IMG/VR virus record: IMGVR_UViG_3300027969_000061
Coordinates: 1-64,000 of that record
Length of the DNA stretch: 64,000 nucleotides
From: a virus
Direction: 5' to 3' (one strand)
Shown here one piece after another: positions 60,648-64,000 of this stretch. Both the position numbers and the translations under genes were made by a program. How positions within the stretch are numbered: position 1 is the stretch's first letter; every line of letters begins with the position of its first letter. Below the pieces are notes generated by a model that did not search any database, was not told the DNA's origin, and saw only the letters and a program-made list of their open reading frames with translations.

Positions 60648-61223
60648 ATGAGAGGTGAATGGTGTTATTTTGGGAAGTATTTTACTCCCGAGCAGTGCAG
60701 TAGAATATTAGAAAATGGATTAAAAATACCGGCACAAGACGCCAAGTTAGGCGTTGCCGGTATGAATGATTATAGTAATGATTCGTTCCGCAAATCCAAA
60801 ATCCGTTTTATTCAATCTGATAACCCCGATTTTAAGTGGCTCTTTGATGAGTTATTAAAAATGGGTATGCAGGCCAATAAAGATTGGTTCAATTTTCATA
60901 TTACCAATCTATCATATATTCAATTAGCCGAATACGATGAATCATATCAAGGTGAATACAAGAAACACCATGATGTGTTTTGGGTAAACAATGATAGTTA
61001 CCATCGTAAACTTACCTGTGTAATTCAACTTACAGACCCATCAGAGTATGAGGGTGGTGACCTAGAGTTGTTTGAACTATCTGAATATCCAAACAAAGAC
61101 GAACTACGCCAGCAAGGCACAGCAATCTTCTTCCCGTCTTTTATTCCACATCAAGCACATCCAGTAACAAAAGGTAAACGATATAGTATTGCAGTATGGT
61201 TTGAAGGAGATAAGTGGAAATGA
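60648..61223 (+). CDS. 2OG-Fe(II) oxygenase, prolyl-hydroxylase/PKHD type
   Basis: 191 aa. KKHHDVFW carries HxD, PSFIPHQAHPV the distal His, and KRYSIAVWFEG the 2-oxoglutarate Arg: an intact double-stranded beta-helix dioxygenase of prolyl-4-hydroxylase type. Not close to the two oxygenases at 19050/19580. Overlaps the glycosyltransferase and lies one gene before a collagen-like fibre, so hydroxylation of that fibre is a good hypothesis. Confidence 0.8.
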   Translation: MRGEWCYFGKYFTPEQCSRILENGLKIPAQDAKLGVAGMNDYSNDSFRKSKIRFIQSDNPDFKWLFDELLKMGMQANKDWFNFHITNLSYIQLAEYDESYQGEYKKHHDVFWVNNDSYHRKLTCVIQLTDPSEYEGGDLELFELSEYPNKDELRQQGTAIFFPSFIPHQAHPVTKGKRYSIAVWFEGDKWK

Positions 61224-62356
61224 GATTTCATATTTTAGGATTACCCCATACTGTATCATCAAAAGAATATAATGCGTGTGCATATACTCAGAAAGTGGTT
61301 AAATTTGGTAAGATGATGACTGAAAGAGGTCATGAAGTGATTCATTATGGCCATGAAGAATCGGACTTACCATGCACAGAACACGTTACTGTATTGTCTA
61401 CTGAAGATTGGAAGAAAACATATGGTGACCATGACTGGCGTAAACACTTCTTTAAGTTTGACACCAACGACCATGCATATCAAACTTTCTATCGTAATGC
61501 TATTGAAGAAGTAGGTAAACGCAAACAAAAGAATGACTTTATTCTTCCGTTTTGGGGTTCAGGTACTCGACCAGTCTGTGATGCACATCCAGATTTAATC
61601 TGTGTAGAACCAGGAATTGGTTATGCAGGTGGCCATTGGGCACGATTTAAAATCTTTGAATCTTATGCCATCTATCACGCATACTATGGACTAGATTCAG
61701 TAGGTACTTGTAAGCAAGACTGGTACGATGCAGTTATTCCAAACTACTTTGACCCCGAAGATTTTGTATATACACCAGAGGAGAAAGAAGATTACTTTCT
61801 ATTTCTAGGTCGTGTATATGAGGGTAAAGGAGTTAATATTGCGGTACAGGCAACTGAAGCCATTGGTGCCAAGTTAATTATTGCCGGACAGAACTCACTC
61901 AAAGATATGGGTTACAAAGAAGTACCATCTCATGTTACTGAAATTGGTTATGCGGATGTGGAAACTAGAAAGAAGTTGATGTCCAAAGCCAAAGGTGCAT
62001 TTGTGGCATCGTTATACACCGAACCTTTTGGAGGCGTTCAGGTCGAGTGCCTTTTCTCAGGTACGCCTACGATAACAACTGATTGGGGTTCGTTCACGGA
62101 GAACAATATCCATGGTGTTACGGGGTATAGGTGCAAGACCTTTGAACAGTTTACTTGGGCAGCTAAGAATATTGACAACATTAAACCACAAGCCTGTAGG
62201 GACTTCGCACTAAATAACTTTAGTCTGGATGTGGTAGCACAGAAATATGAAGAATATTTTCAGTCAGTATTAAATGTTTATAATGGTGATGGATGGTATG
62301 AAAAGAATGATAACCGGACCGAATTGGACTGGTTAACCAAATATTATCCTGCCTAA
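61220..62356 (+). CDS. GT4-type glycosyltransferase
   Basis: 378 aa. Start at ATG 61220 (GGAGA nine bases upstream), four-base overlap with the oxygenase. C-terminal Rossmann half: YFLFLGRVYEGKGVNIAVQA, LIIAGQ, and ASLYTEPFGGVQVECLFSGTPTITTDWGS with the E-x7-E signature of retaining GT-B/GT4 enzymes. Moves a sugar from a nucleotide donor to an unknown acceptor. The epimerase at 12056 may supply a donor; acceptors may be the Thr-rich collagen-like fibre next door. Confidence 0.8.
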   Translation: MRFHILGLPHTVSSKEYNACAYTQKVVKFGKMMTERGHEVIHYGHEESDLPCTEHVTVLSTEDWKKTYGDHDWRKHFFKFDTNDHAYQTFYRNAIEEVGKRKQKNDFILPFWGSGTRPVCDAHPDLICVEPGIGYAGGHWARFKIFESYAIYHAYYGLDSVGTCKQDWYDAVIPNYFDPEDFVYTPEEKEDYFLFLGRVYEGKGVNIAVQATEAIGAKLIIAGQNSLKDMGYKEVPSHVTEIGYADVETRKKLMSKAKGAFVASLYTEPFGGVQVECLFSGTPTITTDWGSFTENNIHGVTGYRCKTFEQFTWAAKNIDNIKPQACRDFALNNFSLDVVAQKYEEYFQSVLNVYNGDGWYEKNDNRTELDWLTKYYPA

Positions 62357-62393
62357 ATATAATATAAACCAACCTTGGGGAAAGTGAACCGAA

Positions 62394-63533
62394 TTGGCAA
62401 CCAGCTCAAACTTTGTCGTTAAAAATGGCCTATCCGTAGGCGCAAATGCCGTTATTGCAGCTAACGGTGCGTGGATTGGTGCCAACACAAACCTCATCGG
62501 TGCAACTGGTCCTACAGGTGCCACAGGTCCACAAGGTGCAACTGGTTTTGGTGCTACTGGTGCTACAGGTATTATTGCACCTTGGATTTATATCACATCT
62601 ACAACCTCTGCGGTTGCAAATACTCAATATATCGCCAATACTGTTGGTGGTTCTTTCACTCTCACACTTCCATCTACACCAGTTTTAGGTACAACCATTG
62701 TTGTTACTGATGGTGGAAATTGGGGTAATAATAATCTCACAATCGGTCGTAACGGAAAAACAATTGAAGGTGATGCTTCTGATTTAATCTGTGATGTAGG
62801 TCAGACAACTATTCAGTTAATCTATGATAACATTACATGGCAGACAACTGCAACTATTGGTTCAAAAGGTGCTACTGGTATTACTGGTGCAACTGGTGTG
62901 CCGGCTGCATGGGCATATATCACAGCTAATACAAATGCTGGTGCCAACTCTCAATACATTGCTAATACAACAGGCGGTGCGTTTACATTAACACTACCTG
63001 CAACACCAGTAATTGGCACAACAGTAACAATTACCGATGGTGGTGATTGGGGTGTAAACAATTTAACTATTGCAAGAAATGGTTCTACAATTGAAGGTGT
63101 TGCTGATAATGTGGCGTTGAATCTTCCGTCAACATTAGTATACTTCATATATACTGGTACAACTTGGCAAGTAGTTACGACTGCTGGTTCACAAGGTGCC
63201 ACAGGCGTTACTGGTCCAACAGGACCTTCAGGCACAAATGGTGCCACAGGTTTAACCGGACCAACCGGTCCTACAGGTCCTACCGGTCCAACAGGACCTA
63301 CAGGTGCTACAGGTGCAGGCGCAACAGGTGCCACAGGTCCTGCCGGTCCATCAACAGTATCTTCAGGTGTAATTACTCTTTCAAGTTCTACACCATTTGT
63401 TTTAAATGCCAACACAATTACGGCAGATTACACAATTCCTGGTGGTTACAATGCCTTCAATGCTGGTCCAATGACTATTGCTACTGGTGTGAATGTAACG
63501 ATTGCTACTGATGCTAATTGGGTAATCATTTAA
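62394..63533 (+). CDS. collagen-like tail-fibre protein, 379 aa
   Basis: Read from TTG 62394 (no ATG near); the resulting [16 protein letters not shown] is a common fibre N-terminus. Three Gly-x-y blocks: about residues 36-60, 156-168 and 265-319, the last with [19 protein letters not shown]. Between them lie two related beta domains ([21 protein letters not shown]..., [21 protein letters not shown]...), an internal duplication. Trimeric collagen-type stem expected. Directly follows the hydroxylase and glycosyltransferase genes. CTAAATAT at 62352-62359 could be its late promoter. Confidence 0.75.
   Translation: MATSSNFVVKNGLSVGANAVIAANGAWIGANTNLIGATGPTGATGPQGATGFGATGATGIIAPWIYITSTTSAVANTQYIANTVGGSFTLTLPSTPVLGTTIVVTDGGNWGNNNLTIGRNGKTIEGDASDLICDVGQTTIQLIYDNITWQTTATIGSKGATGITGATGVPAAWAYITANTNAGANSQYIANTTGGAFTLTLPATPVIGTTVTITDGGDWGVNNLTIARNGSTIEGVADNVALNLPSTLVYFIYTGTTWQVVTTAGSQGATGVTGPTGPSGTNGATGLTGPTGPTGPTGPTGPTGATGAGATGATGPAGPSTVSSGVITLSSSTPFVLNANTITADYTIPGGYNAFNAGPMTIATGVNVTIATDANWVII
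63186..63350 (+). repeat. collagen-like (Gly-x-y) coding repeat
   Basis: About 55 codons of Gly-x-y triplets, mostly GPT and GAT, encoded with varied codons (CCT/CCA/CCG, ACA/ACC/ACT, GGT/GGA/GGC), so the protein repeat is held by selection more than by recent DNA slippage. One break (GAGATG) in the periodicity. Confidence 0.8.
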
Positions 63534-63542
63534 GGATAAAAT

Positions 63543-63923
63543 ATGGCCGGCACATTAACATTAGACACATTAAAAACAAGCTCAGGAGTTCTTGCAACTC
63601 AGAATGGCATGACTGGTATTGCTAAGGCATGGGTAAATTTTTCTGTTGCAGGATCGGCTTGTTCTGTAGTTTCTTCCTTTAATGTTTCTTCTGTTACATA
63701 CAATTCAGCTGGAAATTTTACTATTAATATGACAACTGCAATGCCAAATGCAAATTATACAGCAATAATAGGATCAGTAAATACTTTTGGAAGTGGTGTT
63801 TATTACGGAACTGGTGTTTTTGGAACCAATACTACAAGTAGTTTTAGTATGAGGATGGTTGGTGGTAATGGCAGTTATATTGATGGATTAAATAACGGTT
63901 ATGCAGCAGTGTTCAGTTCATAA
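63543..63923 (+). CDS. tail-fibre tip-like protein, 126 aa
   Basis: N-terminus MAGTLTLDTLKTSSGVLATQNGMTG is common in phage fibre proteins, followed by a beta-rich domain (AKAWVNFSVAGSACSVVSSFNVSS) of the kind at fibre ends. AAGGATAAAAT site. The next gene starts with nearly the same residues. Confidence 0.75.
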   Translation: MAGTLTLDTLKTSSGVLATQNGMTGIAKAWVNFSVAGSACSVVSSFNVSSVTYNSAGNFTINMTTAMPNANYTAIIGSVNTFGSGVYYGTGVFGTNTTSSFSMRMVGGNGSYIDGLNNGYAAVFSS

Positions 63924-63932
63924 GGATAAACA

Positions 63933-64000
63933 ATGGCAGGCACACTAACTCTCTCAACATTATCTGATGGTACAAATAGTACCTCAGCAACTAATGCCAT
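63933..64000 (+). CDS. start of another MAGTLTL-type fibre gene (cut by window edge)
   Basis: ATG 63933 behind TAAGGATAAACA. The visible 22 residues (MAGTLTLSTLSDGTNSTSAT) copy the start of the preceding gene, so this is a tandem paralogue. Function as above by inference. Confidence 0.65.
   Translation, partial: MAGTLTLSTLSDGTNSTSATNA

Noticed and set aside
63186-63350. CRISPR array or DNA satellite
   Set aside because: The period is nine bases and follows codon triplets (Gly-x-y) with varied codons; it is a protein repeat.
62951-63415. 154-codon leftward Pro/Val-rich open frame
   Set aside because: Reverse reading of the Gly-Pro-Thr repeat; no ribosome-binding site.

Overview
The window is a 64-kb piece of a tailed-phage genome, AT-rich (by eye well under half G+C) and densely coded. 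It is a T4-like myovirus. Homologues of T4 gp33, gp59, gp32, gp26, gp54, gp4, gp48, gp53, gp27, gp5, gp25, gp6 and gp8 can be recognised, and several sit in T4-like order (33-59-32 cluster, 48-53, 25-6-(7)-8). CobS, a tryptophan halogenase, 2OG-Fe(II) oxygenases and DUF4815-type baseplate proteins are typical of T4-like phages of aquatic bacteria. GH19 and SleB-type wall hydrolases fit a Gram-negative host. There are no photosynthesis genes and I found no tRNA genes, so the host cannot be named.

Layout. Positions 1-15.9 kb (+): about 45 short, overlapping early/middle genes, mostly of unknown function, plus GP88-like, SWIM-domain, AAA, CobS, HNH, metallophosphoesterase and NAD-epimerase genes. 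A recurring promoter (TTGTGG/TTGACT-like -35, 16-nt spacer, tgTATAATgg) heads five blocks. One block starts with a three-way-junction leader plus intrinsic terminator (8286-8390), which looks like a riboswitch or attenuator. Another leader (7106-7211) can fold in two mutually exclusive ways. Positions 15.9-21.9 kb (+): a modification cassette. Behind a T4-type late promoter (TATAAATA) lies a 132-aa protein with 20 Cys in its last 74 residues. It is followed with almost no gaps by a radical SAM/SPASM protein, an unknown protein, two 2OG-Fe(II) oxygenases, a flavin-dependent tryptophan halogenase and a SAM methyltransferase. This resembles a RiPP pathway whose precursor carries a virion-protein-like N-terminus, and it is the most interesting feature here. 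Positions 21.9-26.4 kb (+): replication and late-transcription genes (MGME1-like nuclease, SleB hydrolase, gp33, a DUF4338/DruA-like protein, gp59, nucleotidase, gp32), ended by a strong terminator.

Positions 26.4-31.8 kb (-): baseplate-hub and head-completion genes, including a GH19 lysozyme protein with a neighbouring paralogue and gp26, which ends on a canonical U_UUU_UUC slippery heptamer that leads into a 62-codon extension. Positions 31.8-54.7 kb (+): baseplate operon gp48, gp53, gp27-like, gp5 split into an OB-fold protein and a beta-helix spike, gp25, gp6, gp7-position protein, beta-helix fibre, gp8, a 2,087-aa DUF4815 protein and an S74 fibre. Positions 54.8-64 kb (+): a family of tail-fibre proteins sharing N-terminal and internal modules, then a prolyl-hydroxylase-like oxygenase and a glycosyltransferase directly upstream of a collagen-like (Gly-Pro-Thr) fibre gene. 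An ~80-nt intergenic element occurs twice, before gp25 and before the fibre cluster.

Limits: all family calls come from reading motifs and synteny. No searches, folding programs or structure predictions were run.
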